Below are positions 24,919 through 34,084 of a DNA stretch of 64,000 nucleotides, one piece after another. The notes beneath the pieces are model-generated. The model was given only the letters and a program-made list of their open reading frames with translations, made no database searches and was not told the origin of the DNA. This DNA is from Lachnospiraceae bacterium (lineage in GTDB: Bacteria; Bacillota; Clostridia; Lachnospirales; Lachnospiraceae): NCBI GenBank assembly GCA_017536965.1, contig JAFWCK010000031.1, positions 1 to 64,000 of the forward strand, written 5' to 3'. Both the position numbers and the translations under genes were made by a program. Every line of letters starts with the position of its first letter. Within the stretch, counting starts at the first letter, position 1.

Positions 24919-26970
24919 ATGAGTGAGATTAAGATTATTATAGATGGAAAAGAATGTATCGGAAATCAGGGTGACACCATCCTCCAGATTGCTGAAAAGA
25001 ACGGCGTTTATATTCCGACGCTTTGTAATGATGAGAGAGTCGCGCACTACGGCGCCTGCGGCGTATGTCTGGTAGAGGGCGAAGGCCTTCCAAAACTGAT
25101 GAGAAGCTGCTCTACGGTAGCGACAGACGGCTGGATCTTATATACTGATTCCGAACGTGTGACAATGGCAAGGAAGATCGCTCTGGAGCTTTTGATGAGC
25201 GATCATGACGGCGACTGCAAAGGACCGTGCTCCCTTCGCTGTCCGGCAGGAACAGACTGTATGGCTTATGTGAAGGCTATCAGCAGAGGTGACTATCATG
25301 ATGCGGTACGTATTGTGAAAGAAAGATTTCCGCTGCCGGCTAGTATCGGGTCTGTCTGCCCTCATCCTTGTGAGCAGGACTGCAGAAGACAGTATGTGGA
25401 GTCTCCGGTCTCCATCGCATACTTGAAGAGATTTGCCGGATTGAAGGACCTGGAAGAGAATCCTTATGTTCCGGAGATCGCGCCATCGACCGGCAAGAAG
25501 GTCGCGATCATTGGCGGCGGTCCTTCCGGACTGACGGCTGCTTTCCTTCTGAGACGGAAAGGCCACGATGTCACGATCTACGAAGCAATGCATAAAATGG
25601 GCGGTATGCTGTATTACGGTATTCCGGAATACAGACTGCCGAAAGATATTTTAGAAAAAGAAGTAAAACTGATCGAAGATCTGGGCATCCATATGAAGAA
25701 CGGCATCCATGTCGGAAAGGATGTTACCTTTGAAGAGATCCGCAGAAGTGCGGATGCGACGATCGTTGCCATTGGCGCATGGAAATCTGCTAAGATCGGA
25801 TGCACGGGTGAAGATACAGAAGGCGTGATCGGCGCGATCGAATTCCTCCGCCGTGATGTACAGGGCATTCCGTATGACATCGGCGAAAATGTAGCTGTAG
25901 TAGGCGGCGGCAACGCAGCTATGGATGCCTGCCGTAGCGCTGTCCGTCTTGGGGCTAAGAACGTCTATGTTATTTACAGACGTACCAGAGATGAGATGCC
26001 GGCAGCAGATGAAGAGATTGAAGAGTCCATCGAAGAAGGCGTTATCTATAAATTCCTGACCAATCCGTCCGAGATCATTTCCAAAGATGGACGGGTATCC
26101 GAGATCAAGCTGCAGGTTATGGAGCTGGGTGCTCCGGATGCGAGCGGCAGAAGAAGCCCGGTTCCTGTGGAAGGCGCTTTTGAAACACTGAAAGTGGATA
26201 CTGTTATTGCTGCCATTGGTCAGCGGATCAATGCAGACGGTATGAACGTGAAGCTGAACCAGCGCGGCGTTATTGAGATCGATGAGGATTCCTTCTGCAC
26301 CAACGTGGACGGTGTTTTTGCCATCGGTGACGCAGCACACAACAAGACGGGTATTGCTATTCAGGCTATCGGCGACGGCAACCGCTGTGCCGAGGTGGTG
26401 GACAGCTATCTGAAAGGAGAACTCAAACCATATAAAGCACCGTTTGTTTCCATCCGAAGAGATCTGGAGCAGGTGAAGGCAGAACTGGCAGCAAAAGAGC
26501 GCAAGCCGAGGATCAAGGTTCCGCTGCGCCCGGCTGAGGAACGAAAGAGGGACTTTGCTGATATCGTGATCAACTTGAGTGAAGAAGAAGTGATGAACGA
26601 GGCAAAGAGATGTCTGGAATGCGGCTGCCATGATTACGCAGAATGCTCGCTGATCAAATGTGCGAACTGCACCCCGATCGATCCGGGCCGTCTGGCCGGC
26701 AAGTTCCATCCAGGATTTGTGGAGACTAAACTGGTTTCCATCGAGCGGAATCAGCGGAAGTGCATCATGTGCAATCTGTGCGTGCGTACCTGCGATGAAG
26801 TGGCAGGGAAGGGCATCTTAGGTCTGGTTGGCCGTGGATTTACCACTGTGATTCGTCCGGAATTTAATGATCCGGAAAAGATTGCCGGCTGCAAAGACTG
26901 CCTGAAGTGTGCAGAGGCCTGCCCGACGGGCGCATTGAAGATCCTGTCGGAAGTGAAAGTCGGATCATGA
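24919..26970 (+). CDS. [2Fe-2S]/GltD-like FAD fusion subunit, Stn- or Nfn-type
   Basis: The 683-residue protein begins with a plant-type [2Fe-2S] domain (CNDERVAHYGACGVCLVEGE) as in NuoG/HydA. It continues with a GltD-like NADPH:ferredoxin module: cysteines GDCKGPCSLRCPAG and CPHPCEQDC, the FAD motif IIGGGPSGLTAAFLLRRKGH, and the NADP site VVGGGNAAMD with YRRTRDEMPA. It ends with two ferredoxin motifs (CIMCNLCVRTC, CKDCLKCAEACPTGAL). The combination of NuoE-like, NuoF-like and this fusion matches the Stn (Sporomusa-type Nfn) transhydrogenase, which couples NADH, NADPH and ferredoxin. No H-cluster domain is present, so it is not itself a hydrogenase. Confidence 0.9.
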   Translation: MSEIKIIIDGKECIGNQGDTILQIAEKNGVYIPTLCNDERVAHYGACGVCLVEGEGLPKLMRSCSTVATDGWILYTDSERVTMARKIALELLMSDHDGDCKGPCSLRCPAGTDCMAYVKAISRGDYHDAVRIVKERFPLPASIGSVCPHPCEQDCRRQYVESPVSIAYLKRFAGLKDLEENPYVPEIAPSTGKKVAIIGGGPSGLTAAFLLRRKGHDVTIYEAMHKMGGMLYYGIPEYRLPKDILEKEVKLIEDLGIHMKNGIHVGKDVTFEEIRRSADATIVAIGAWKSAKIGCTGEDTEGVIGAIEFLRRDVQGIPYDIGENVAVVGGGNAAMDACRSAVRLGAKNVYVIYRRTRDEMPAADEEIEESIEEGVIYKFLTNPSEIISKDGRVSEIKLQVMELGAPDASGRRSPVPVEGAFETLKVDTVIAAIGQRINADGMNVKLNQRGVIEIDEDSFCTNVDGVFAIGDAAHNKTGIAIQAIGDGNRCAEVVDSYLKGELKPYKAPFVSIRRDLEQVKAELAAKERKPRIKVPLRPAEERKRDFADIVINLSEEEVMNEAKRCLECGCHDYAECSLIKCANCTPIDPGRLAGKFHPGFVETKLVSIERNQRKCIMCNLCVRTCDEVAGKGILGLVGRGFTTVIRPEFNDPEKIAGCKDCLKCAEACPTGALKILSEVKVGS

Positions 26971-27035
26971 GGGTTTTGATTTAAACATATAAATAGAAAT
27001 AACGTGAACTTGGGAGAGGGTTCCCAAATGGGGCG

Positions 27036-27110
27036 ATATGAAGAAACTCTGGCGAGTTTCCCTGAACCGCTCAAAGCCGCGGGGCTCCCCCGACGGAACG
27101 TCGGGGGAAG
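27036..27110 (+). repeat. Dispersed structured repeat, copy 2
   Basis: This copy has an AAACTC/GAGTTT hairpin, then GCTCAAAGCCGC, then a stem of eight bases around GGAA (CCCCGAC with GTCGGGG). A further hairpin TTGGGA/TCCCAA (27010-27027) precedes it. It matches the minus-strand copy at 8536-8607 over about 70 bases, with paired changes in the second stem. A terminator follows directly. Confidence 0.6.
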
Positions 27111-27114
27111 CAAG

Positions 27115-27144
27115 GACCGGTGCTGATGCACCGGTCTTTTTTTT
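27115..27144 (+). terminator. Intrinsic terminator of the transhydrogenase-like operon
   Basis: GACCGGTGC pairs perfectly with GCACCGGTC around TGAT and is followed by eight T residues. Confidence 0.92.
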
Positions 27145-27150
27145 GTTGAT

Positions 27151-27462
27151 AAAAATGCGTTCCGGGTTCGTTTCAGTAGCATGGGTTCGCTCAAGAGTGC
27201 GTTCTGGGTTCGTTTCAGTAGCATGGGTTTGCTCAAGAGTGCGTTCCGGGTTCGTTTCTGTGGTATGGATTTGCCTAAGAATGCATTCCGGGTTCGTTTT
27301 TATTCATAAACGATCGAAAAAAACAAACCCGAAACACAATTTCGGGTTCACCGGGAAAGAGAAAACGAACCCAAAACGCAATCTCGGGTTTGGCGAGGAA
27401 GAAAAAGCGAACCCAGAACGCAATCTCGGGTTTGGCGAGGGAAAAAAACGAACCCGGAACGT
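27151..27462. repeat. 42-bp-period inverted repeat array A
   Basis: Four plus-oriented units with core GCGTTCYGGGTTCGTTT start at 27157, 27199, 27241 and 27283, exactly 42 bases apart. Four units in the opposite orientation follow, with their AACCC cores at about 27328, 27370, 27412 and 27453 (spacing 42, 42, 41). The two halves form a large dyad around 27310-27320. Linkers are also conserved between neighbouring units. The first unit begins seven bases after the terminator T-run. The same core builds array B at 39617. No coding function is evident. Confidence 0.9.
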
Positions 27463-27563
27463 ATTCTCATTACGCTGAAAATGGCAAAAATGATCAGTCT
27501 AGCTTTTCTGCCGGAAATTCAAGAAAAAAATGAAAAAATAATGAAAAACTTCGCAAAAAGGTG

Positions 27564-27592
27564 TTGCTTTTTCAGTAATGTGGTAGTAAAAT
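27564..27592 (+). promoter_or_regulatory. Promoter of the division and cell-wall operon
   Basis: TTGCTT (27564-27569) and TAAAAT (27587-27592) are 17 bases apart. The predicted start point near 27599 is immediately followed by the MraZ boxes, so the leader would be about 370 bases long. Confidence 0.65.
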
Positions 27593-27599
27593 TTCGGTA

Positions 27600-27639
27600 A
27601 AAGTGGTGAAAAGTGGGACTTAGTGGAGCAAAGTGGGAA
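27600..27639 (+). promoter_or_regulatory. MraZ operator: four 10-bp GTGG repeats
   Basis: The core AAGTGG (or TAGTGG) recurs at 27601, 27611, 27621 and 27631, giving four copies exactly 10 bases apart. Tandem boxes with this spacing, reading AAAGTGK in mollicutes and GTGGGAnnnn-like in other bacteria, are the known MraZ binding site before mraZ operons. The position at the predicted transcription start fits autorepression by the mraZ product. Confidence 0.85.
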
Positions 27640-27797
27640 AGACTCACAGCATCAACACCGGTTATTTTTGCAAATGGTTGTCTATGGGTAAATGGCACGG
27701 CGCTCCTTAAGTTAAAGATTCGCGAGTGGAGACCTCGCTGTAAGATATACGACGCTTCGCGCCGATGCTGCATGCTGATGCACGTAAACAACGCGGC

Positions 27798-27887
27798 AAA
27801 CAAACAAGACAGCAAACAAACAAGACAGCAAACAAACAAGACAGCAAACAAACAAGACAGCAAAAAACGACACAGCAAACAAACGAC
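27798..27887 (+). repeat. 16-base tandem repeat in the mraZ leader
   Basis: AAACAAACAAGACAGC is repeated four times without change (27798-27861), followed by one 15-base degenerate copy and one partial copy. The strand is almost free of T and G-poor, so the transcript would be unstructured here. It lies within the untranslated leader, 85 bases before the mraZ start. Confidence 0.9.
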
Positions 27888-27971
27888 TTAACACACAACA
27901 ATTAACCAATTCATATACGACGCGCTTTGCGCTTAAGTATAAATTTGACGAATGTCGCTGGGAGGTAACAG

Positions 27972-28412
27972 GTGCCTACACAATTTATGGGTGAATACAA
28001 CCATTCCATAGATGCTAAGGGCAGGATCATAGTCCCTTCGAAATTCCGGGAACTGCTTGGTGAACGGTTCGTGGTAACGAAGGGTCTGGACGGCTGCTTG
28101 TGGGTTTTTCCGTCCGAAGAGTGGGAAAGCTTTTCCGAAAAACTCCGCAGCCTGCCTGTTGCCAATAAAGACGCCAGAAAATTCGTGCGGCATTTCATGG
28201 CTGGTGCCATGGACGCAGAACTGGACAAACAGGGACGGATCCTTCTTCCGCAGAACTTAAGAGATTTCGCGGAACTGGAGAAAGACATCACCATGGTCGG
28301 CACCGGAGCCAGAATCGAGATCTGGGATAAGAAAGCCTGGGAGAAGGGCTCCACCTACGACAATATGGATGATATCGCTGAACATATGGGAGAGTGGGGA
28401 TTTGGAATTTAA
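27972..28412 (+). CDS. mraZ: Transcriptional regulator MraZ
   Basis: The 146-residue protein has two SpoVT/AbrB-type halves with the characteristic DxxxR motifs: [20 protein letters not shown] and [19 protein letters not shown]. MraZ forms ring-shaped oligomers and represses its own operon by binding tandem boxes like those at 27600. The start is GTG 27972 behind GGGAGGTAACAG; an ATG five codons later is also possible. The stop overlaps rsmH by 11 bases. Confidence 0.95.
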   Translation: MPTQFMGEYNHSIDAKGRIIVPSKFRELLGERFVVTKGLDGCLWVFPSEEWESFSEKLRSLPVANKDARKFVRHFMAGAMDAELDKQGRILLPQNLRDFAELEKDITMVGTGARIEIWDKKAWEKGSTYDNMDDIAEHMGEWGFGI

Positions 28413-29373
28413 ACACACGTCCGTTCTTCTGAATGAATGTCTGGAAGGTTTAAACATCCACTCCGACGGCATCTATGTAGATGGAACGCTTGGTGGCGGC
28501 GGACACTCCCTGGAAATTGTGAAGCGGCTGACAACCGGACGCCTGATCGGGATCGATCAGGACGCAGAAGCCCTTAAGGCAGCAGCCAAGCGGCTGGCCG
28601 GTTTTGAAGATAAGATCACCCTGGTGAAAAACAATTTCGTCAATATCCGAAAGATCCTTGATGAATTAAACATCGAAAAGGTCGACGGCATTCTGCTTGA
28701 TATCGGAGTTTCCTCCTATCAGATCGACAATCCGGAACGCGGCTTTTCTTATAAAGAAGATGCTCCTCTGGACATGCGGATGGACCGCGACGGCGCGGTG
28801 AGCGCGAAAGACATTGTAAATACGTATTCCAAAGAAGACCTGGCAAGGATCATCCGAGAATACGGTGAAGAAAAATTCGCCAATAACATCGCCAAGCACA
28901 TTGTAAGCGAAAGAGAGAAGAACGAGATCACAACGACGAAGCAGCTTTCCGATATCGTCGAGGCAGCAATCCCTGCATCGGTCAGAAAAGGTAAGAAAGG
29001 CTTCGCGAAGAAAACATTTCAGGCGCTCCGTATTGAAGTGAACGCGGAACTGGATGTTTTAAAGGATTCGATAGATGAGATGATCGATTCTCTGAATCCG
29101 GGAGGAAGACTTGCAATCATCACCTTCCATTCCCTGGAGGACCGCATCGTCAAAAACGCATTCCGGACAGCTGAAGATCCATGTATCTGTCCGCCAAACT
29201 TCCCGGTCTGTACCTGCGGAAGAAAAAGCAAGGGATGCGTCGTAACTAAGAGGCCTGTCATTCCTTCTGATGAGGAATGTCAAAAAAATAAAAGAGCGAG
29301 CAGCGCAAAGCTGCGAGTGTTTGAACGAGGAAATGAGAGCGAGAACAATCAACAGCAGACCACAAATGAATAG
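28402..29373 (+). CDS. rsmH: 16S rRNA (cytosine1402-N4)-methyltransferase RsmH
   Basis: The 323-residue protein methylates N4 of C1402 in 16S rRNA. Motifs: [13 protein letters not shown] at the start, the SAM-binding [32 protein letters not shown] and [17 protein letters not shown] place the start at TTG 28402 because [12 protein letters not shown] is the standard N-terminus and GGGAGAG lies seven bases upstream; an ATG at 28369 would add eleven residues. Confidence 0.94.
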   Translation: MEFKHTSVLLNECLEGLNIHSDGIYVDGTLGGGGHSLEIVKRLTTGRLIGIDQDAEALKAAAKRLAGFEDKITLVKNNFVNIRKILDELNIEKVDGILLDIGVSSYQIDNPERGFSYKEDAPLDMRMDRDGAVSAKDIVNTYSKEDLARIIREYGEEKFANNIAKHIVSEREKNEITTTKQLSDIVEAAIPASVRKGKKGFAKKTFQALRIEVNAELDVLKDSIDEMIDSLNPGGRLAIITFHSLEDRIVKNAFRTAEDPCICPPNFPVCTCGRKSKGCVVTKRPVIPSDEECQKNKRASSAKLRVFERGNESENNQQQTTNE

Positions 29374-29818
29374 CGTAGAGCGGATTTTTGCCGAAGGTAA
29401 CACGGTCCGCAGAGGGGTGGAACCTGAGGTTGTGCGCATTCGTCTTCCGAAGGAGAGAACAGAAAGACAAAAGCAGGTGACACGGAAAGTGTCCAGACAG
29501 AAAAAGATGATCAACTTTTTCCTGATCTGTGCCGCAGCTGTCTTACTCGTAGCTTTGTGCGTGGCGATGCTTGGCATCGCAGGAGAAAACAACGGACTGA
29601 AGCGGGAAATCAACGTACTGGAGGCTCAAGTCTCTGAGCTGAAAGCCCAGAATGATTCCAGACAGTACGACCTGAACAGTGCCGTGGATCTGAACTACGT
29701 CGTACAGGTTGCGACAACGGAGCTTGGCATGGTCCGAAGCACCTCGGGACAGATCCGAACCTATGATTCGTCCGAATCTGAATATGTTCAGCAAGTAGCA
29801 GAAATACCAACTAACTAG
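29333..29818 (+). CDS. ftsL: FtsL-like division protein
   Basis: The 161-residue protein has a basic cytoplasmic part ([20 protein letters not shown]), one membrane segment ([20 protein letters not shown]) and an external coiled coil ([20 protein letters not shown]), the plan of FtsL. Position between rsmH and the penicillin-binding protein gene supports this. ATG 29333 has the site GAGGAA and overlaps rsmH by 41 bases; ATG 29366 is an alternative. Confidence 0.82.
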   Translation: MRARTINSRPQMNSVERIFAEGNTVRRGVEPEVVRIRLPKERTERQKQVTRKVSRQKKMINFFLICAAAVLLVALCVAMLGIAGENNGLKREINVLEAQVSELKAQNDSRQYDLNSAVDLNYVVQVATTELGMVRSTSGQIRTYDSSESEYVQQVAEIPTN

Positions 29819-29845
29819 TTGGTATTTCGTGTATAATAGATTTGT

Positions 29846-31687
29846 ATGAAACGGGAAAGAAAGGCAGAACCTCGGCAGCGGACAAACCGGAAAGAGGATA
29901 AGAACCAGAAATACGGAAGATTGATGCAGAAGCGGTTCAGGATCATCGCGGTTATTTTTGGTGTCTGTCTTGCCGCACTGGTTGTGCGTCTTGCCTGGAT
30001 CCTCGCTTTTGACGGCGATAAATACGCCAAAGCCGCTCTGGCTCAATCGGAAACAGCTACTACTACGCTGACTGCAAAGCGCGGCGACATCATCGACCGC
30101 AATAACGTGCAGCTGGCTACCAGTACAAAAGTCTACAATCTGATTCTGGATCCGAAAGTCATCCTCTACAAAGAAGATAAATACTTAGAGCCGACCGTTG
30201 CTCTGATCCAGCAGCATTTCCAGATTCCAACAGAAGAGTTGCGTGCGAAGATCGCAGAGAACCCAAACAGCAGTTATGTGGTCCTGAAAAAGGGCCTGAC
30301 TTTTGCTGAGGTGGAGCAGTTTATTGAAGATAAAAAGGCAGACCGGAATGTCAACGGTATCTGGCTGGAAGAGAGCTACCGCAGAAATTATACCTACGGC
30401 ACGCTGGCTTGTTCCGTGCTGGGATTCACCCAGGATGGAAACGGCATCTACGGCCTGGAGAGCCGCTACAATAATGAGCTGCTCGGAAACGACGGTATGG
30501 AATATACCTACGTCAACAGTGACAACATTCTGGAGACGGTACGGAAAGAGCCGGAAGACGGCGATACCATCCGTCTGACGCTGGACTATAATATTCAGGC
30601 TATCGTAGAAAAATGGATTGCTGCGACCCAGGCAGAGACCAACGCCAAGACGGTTGGTGCTGTGCTGATGAATCCGCAGACCGGCGAGGTTTATGCGATG
30701 GCTGACAGCGGCAGCTTTGACCCGAATAATCCAAGGGATCTTTCCCATCGCTATACCCCGGAGCAGATCGCGGCGATGAGCGATGCAGAGACAACGGACG
30801 CTTTAAGTGATGTCTGGAGAAACTTCTGCATTACCCAGAGTTACGAGCCGGGATCCACGTTTAAACCGTTTACGGTCGCTATGGGAATTGAAGAGAGCAA
30901 GATCTATCCGACCGATACATTTGACTGCATCGGTCATGAGGATTTCTTTGTAGACACACCGTGGCAGAGAACGATCTGGTGCTACAACCGTGGCGGCGAC
31001 GGCACCATGGATGTGAAAGGCGCGCTGACACGTTCCTGCAACATCTCCCTGGCGCAGATGTCCCAGCGGATCGGCGTCGATATCTTCTGCAAATATCAGA
31101 GGAAGTTCGGATTTGGTCAGTATACAGAGATCGACCTTCCGAACGAAATGAGCTGTGAACCGCTGTTATATACCGTGGACAATATGACGGTGCTGGACCT
31201 TGCGACCAACTCTTTTGGACAGAACTTCAACACCACGATGATCCAGCTGGCAACCGGATTCAGCTCCATCATCAACGGCGGCTATTTATACCGTCCGTTC
31301 GTGGTCAAAGATATTTACAATGGAAACAACGAACTGATCAGATCCTTTGACCGGGTCCTGGTTGCCCAGACCATTTCTCAGGGAACCAGCGATTATGTGA
31401 AAGATTGTCTGCGTTCGGTCGTTACCGAAGGTATCGGACAGGCTGCCGCTGTTGAAGGATACAAGATCGCAGGCAAGACCGGTACGGCACAGAAATACGA
31501 TAAAACAGAGGATGTCTACGTGATCAGCTTTATCGGCTTTGCTCCATATGATGATCCGCAGGTCGTCTGCTACGTGGCTATCGATGAACCTGCCACCGGT
31601 GATGCCAGTCGGTTTGCTTCAGAATTATTTCACAATATTATGGTAGAAGTATTATCTTATATGAATATTGCTCCGGATGATGTATGA
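29846..31687 (+). CDS. ftsI: Division-type penicillin-binding protein (class B, FtsI/PBP2B)
   Basis: The 613-residue transpeptidase cross-links septal peptidoglycan. After a basic N-terminus and one membrane segment (RIIAVIFGVCLAALVVRLAW) come the dimerisation domain (KRGDIIDRNNVQLATST) and the penicillin-binding domain with SxxK at 337-340 (PGSTFKPF), SxN at 397-399 (SCN) and KTG at 544-546 (GKTGTAQ). No PASTA domains are present, so it is the division enzyme rather than sporulation SpoVD. Confidence 0.94.
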   Translation: MKRERKAEPRQRTNRKEDKNQKYGRLMQKRFRIIAVIFGVCLAALVVRLAWILAFDGDKYAKAALAQSETATTTLTAKRGDIIDRNNVQLATSTKVYNLILDPKVILYKEDKYLEPTVALIQQHFQIPTEELRAKIAENPNSSYVVLKKGLTFAEVEQFIEDKKADRNVNGIWLEESYRRNYTYGTLACSVLGFTQDGNGIYGLESRYNNELLGNDGMEYTYVNSDNILETVRKEPEDGDTIRLTLDYNIQAIVEKWIAATQAETNAKTVGAVLMNPQTGEVYAMADSGSFDPNNPRDLSHRYTPEQIAAMSDAETTDALSDVWRNFCITQSYEPGSTFKPFTVAMGIEESKIYPTDTFDCIGHEDFFVDTPWQRTIWCYNRGGDGTMDVKGALTRSCNISLAQMSQRIGVDIFCKYQRKFGFGQYTEIDLPNEMSCEPLLYTVDNMTVLDLATNSFGQNFNTTMIQLATGFSSIINGGYLYRPFVVKDIYNGNNELIRSFDRVLVAQTISQGTSDYVKDCLRSVVTEGIGQAAAVEGYKIAGKTGTAQKYDKTEDVYVISFIGFAPYDDPQVVCYVAIDEPATGDASRFASELFHNIMVEVLSYMNIAPDDV

Positions 31688-31715
31688 TAGAGCGGTTGTG
31701 AGTGAGGTTTTGAGG

Positions 31716-32672
31716 ATGAATTGGATTACATTGATCGCATTAGGAATCGGCTTTGTTGTGGGGATCATTCTGATCCCGGTTTTTATTCCTATCCTGAAAA
31801 AACTGAAATTCGGCCAGCAGGTCCGTGAAGACGGGCCGCAGGCACATCTGAAAAAATCGGGCATCCCGACGATGGGCGGCATCTGCATCATCATTGCGAT
31901 GCTGATCGGCTCCCTTGTTTTTGTTGGCGCAGATCCGGCATTTGTACTGCCGGTTGCCATCACAACCTTTCTTTACGCACTGATCGGCTTTCTGGATGAT
32001 TTTCTGAAGATCAAAAAGCATCAGTCAGAGGGCCTGAAAGCATGGCAGAAAATGGCGCTGCAGATCATTTTTATGGTCGCTTTGATGCTGTATGTGGCGC
32101 TTGGGACCCCGAATGGGACATCGACCATGATACCTTTCTACGGCATGGTGGATCTGAAGGGATGGTTTTATCCGATTGCGATCCTTGCTATTCTTGGCAC
32201 GGTGAACGGAGCTAACTTTACAGACGGTCTGGACGGCCTGGCATCCAGCGTGACCATTGTGATCGCATTGTTCTTTACACTGGCGGTCGCAAAGATCAAT
32301 CATATGCTGGATCCGGCATCGCTGGCAATGATCGGTGCGCTCTGTGCGTTCCTGATCTACAATCATTATCCGGCTAAGATCTTTATGGGAGATACCGGTT
32401 CTCTTGCATTGGGCGGCTATGTTGCAGCGGAAGCGTTTCTGCTGAAGATGCCTATTTTCCTGATCCTGGTAGCTTTTATTTACCTGATCGAGATCATCTC
32501 CGTCATGCTGCAGGTTGGCTATTTTAAATTAACACATGGCAAACGGATCTTCCGTATGGCGCCGATCCATCATCATTTTGAGCTGGGCGGCTGGTCCGAA
32601 GTGAAGGTTGTCTGCGCGTTTACTATTATTACGGTTATCTTATGCGCAATTGCGTATTTTGGAATCAGATAG
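31716..32672 (+). CDS. mraY: Phospho-N-acetylmuramoyl-pentapeptide transferase MraY
   Basis: The 318-residue integral membrane enzyme makes lipid I from UDP-MurNAc-pentapeptide and undecaprenyl phosphate. Motifs include GIPTMGGICII, LIGFLDDFLKI (catalytic Asp pair), NGANFTDGLDGLASSV and APIHHHFELGGW. About ten membrane segments are visible. ATG 31716 begins MNWITLIALGIGF; a GTG at 31698 and longer forms overlapping ftsI are possible. Confidence 0.95.
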   Translation: MNWITLIALGIGFVVGIILIPVFIPILKKLKFGQQVREDGPQAHLKKSGIPTMGGICIIIAMLIGSLVFVGADPAFVLPVAITTFLYALIGFLDDFLKIKKHQSEGLKAWQKMALQIIFMVALMLYVALGTPNGTSTMIPFYGMVDLKGWFYPIAILAILGTVNGANFTDGLDGLASSVTIVIALFFTLAVAKINHMLDPASLAMIGALCAFLIYNHYPAKIFMGDTGSLALGGYVAAEAFLLKMPIFLILVAFIYLIEIISVMLQVGYFKLTHGKRIFRMAPIHHHFELGGWSEVKVVCAFTIITVILCAIAYFGIR

Positions 32673-32683
32673 GAAGAAAAACA

Positions 32684-34039
32684 ATGGAACTGAATGGCAA
32701 AAAAATTCTGATTTTTGGTATGGGTGTCAGCGGCAAAGGTGTCGCTAAGCTGCTTTCGCATCTGGATGTTTCTATGGTCCTTTACGACGGAAACACGGAT
32801 CTGGACAAGGAGGCTCTTTTAAACGAGCTGAATCTGAAGGGCAGAGCGGAAGTGGTGACTGGCGAGCTGAATGAGAAGTCTTTTGAAGGCATTGATATCT
32901 TAGCTCTCAGTCCTGGTATTTCTATTAACGCCCCTTATGTCAAGATGGCACAGGACTGCGGTGTGAAGGTGCTGGGCGAAGTGGAGATCGCTTATGAGAT
33001 CTCCAAAGGACGGCTGGCTGCGATCACCGGAACCAATGGTAAAACAACGACAACCGCGCTGACCGGCGAGATCATGAAGGCAGCGTTTGAGAAAGTGTTT
33101 GTGGTCGGCAACATCGGCACGAGCTTTGCTTCTGTGGCGGCAGAGACCACGGATGACTGTGTGATCGTGGCGGAGATCTCCAGTTTTCAGCTGGAATCTA
33201 TGGAGGAGTTCCATCCGGAAGTCTCCGCAATTTTGAACCTGACGCCGGATCATCTGGACCGCCATGGTACATTTGAAAACTACGCTATGACCAAGCTTTC
33301 CATCACAGACCGTCAGACGGCGGATGAAACCTGTGTGATCAATTATGACGATGAATATCTGCGCGAGATCTCACGCAATATCACCCCGCATATCTGCTAT
33401 TTCTCATTGAAGGAGGATCTGGCGGAAGGCATCGTGCTGAATGGCGATGTGATCACTTATAAGAAGGGCGGGGAAGTGACTCCGATCATCAACCGTTATG
33501 ATATGAACCTTCTGGGTGATCATAACGTGGAGAATGTGATGGCTGCCTGCGGCATCGCCCTGGCGATGGGTGTGGATCTGGATGTGATCCGCGAGACGGT
33601 CCGCAATTTTAAGGCAGTTGAGCATCGGATCGAATATGTCTGCACCAAGAACGGCGTGAAATATTACAACGATTCCAAAGGAACCAACACAGACGCAGCG
33701 GCTAAAGCCATCGGCTCCATGACCAGCCCGACGGTGCTGATCGCCGGTGGTTATGATAAAGGTGTGGACTTTACAGACTGGATCATGGGCTTTAACGGCA
33801 AGGTCAAGGATATGATCCTGATCGGCCAGACGGCGGAGAAGATCAAAGAAACGGCTATTTCCTGCGGGTTTACAAACATTCATATGTGCGAGGACCTGAC
33901 GGAGGCTGTGAAGAAGGCTTCTGAGCTGGCTGTGGATGGGGACTGCGTGCTGCTGTCACCTGCCTGCGCAAGCTGGGGGCAGTTTAAGAGTTATGAGCAG
34001 CGCGGCGATCTGTTTAAGAAACTGGCAAAAGAGCTGTAA
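32684..34039 (+). CDS. murD: UDP-N-acetylmuramoylalanine--D-glutamate ligase MurD
   Basis: The 451-residue cytoplasmic ligase adds D-glutamate to UDP-MurNAc-L-alanine. It shows the Mur-ligase ATP site AITGTNGKTTTTALTGEI, EISSFQLESMEEFHPEVSAI, NLTPDHLDRHGTFENY and YYNDSKGTNTDAAAKAI. ATG 32684 (MELNGKKILIFGMGVSGKG) is preceded by AGGAAG, 11 bases after mraY. Confidence 0.95.
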   Translation: MELNGKKILIFGMGVSGKGVAKLLSHLDVSMVLYDGNTDLDKEALLNELNLKGRAEVVTGELNEKSFEGIDILALSPGISINAPYVKMAQDCGVKVLGEVEIAYEISKGRLAAITGTNGKTTTTALTGEIMKAAFEKVFVVGNIGTSFASVAAETTDDCVIVAEISSFQLESMEEFHPEVSAILNLTPDHLDRHGTFENYAMTKLSITDRQTADETCVINYDDEYLREISRNITPHICYFSLKEDLAEGIVLNGDVITYKKGGEVTPIINRYDMNLLGDHNVENVMAACGIALAMGVDLDVIRETVRNFKAVEHRIEYVCTKNGVKYYNDSKGTNTDAAAKAIGSMTSPTVLIAGGYDKGVDFTDWIMGFNGKVKDMILIGQTAEKIKETAISCGFTNIHMCEDLTEAVKKASELAVDGDCVLLSPACASWGQFKSYEQRGDLFKKLAKEL

Positions 34040-34084
34040 GATATTTGTAAGGACGGGCCTTTTGGAGGCCCAAGTAACCGGTAA

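Larger units (their letters stand above)
26971..27971. other. One-kilobase intergenic region rich in repeats and control sites
   Basis: There is no convincing gene between the transhydrogenase-like operon and mraZ. In order it holds the second copy of a dispersed structured repeat with a terminator (27010-27144), a 42-bp-period inverted repeat array (27151-27462), the promoter and MraZ operator of the division cluster (27564-27639), and a leader with a 16-base tandem repeat (27798-27887). A reading frame remains open through the first array because 42 is a multiple of three, but it crosses the terminator and has no ribosome binding site. Confidence 0.75.

Noticed and set aside
23329..25047. 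A 572-residue minus-strand frame
   Set aside because: It is a shadow of the NuoF-like gene, whose motifs on the plus strand are unambiguous.
22670..26970. [FeFe]-hydrogenase operon
   Set aside because: No H-cluster domain is encoded; the third subunit carries a GltD-like NADPH/FAD module instead.
27038..27478. A 146-residue plus-strand frame across the terminator and array A
   Set aside because: It runs through the terminator and stays open only because the 42-bp repeat is a multiple of three. There is no ribosome binding site.
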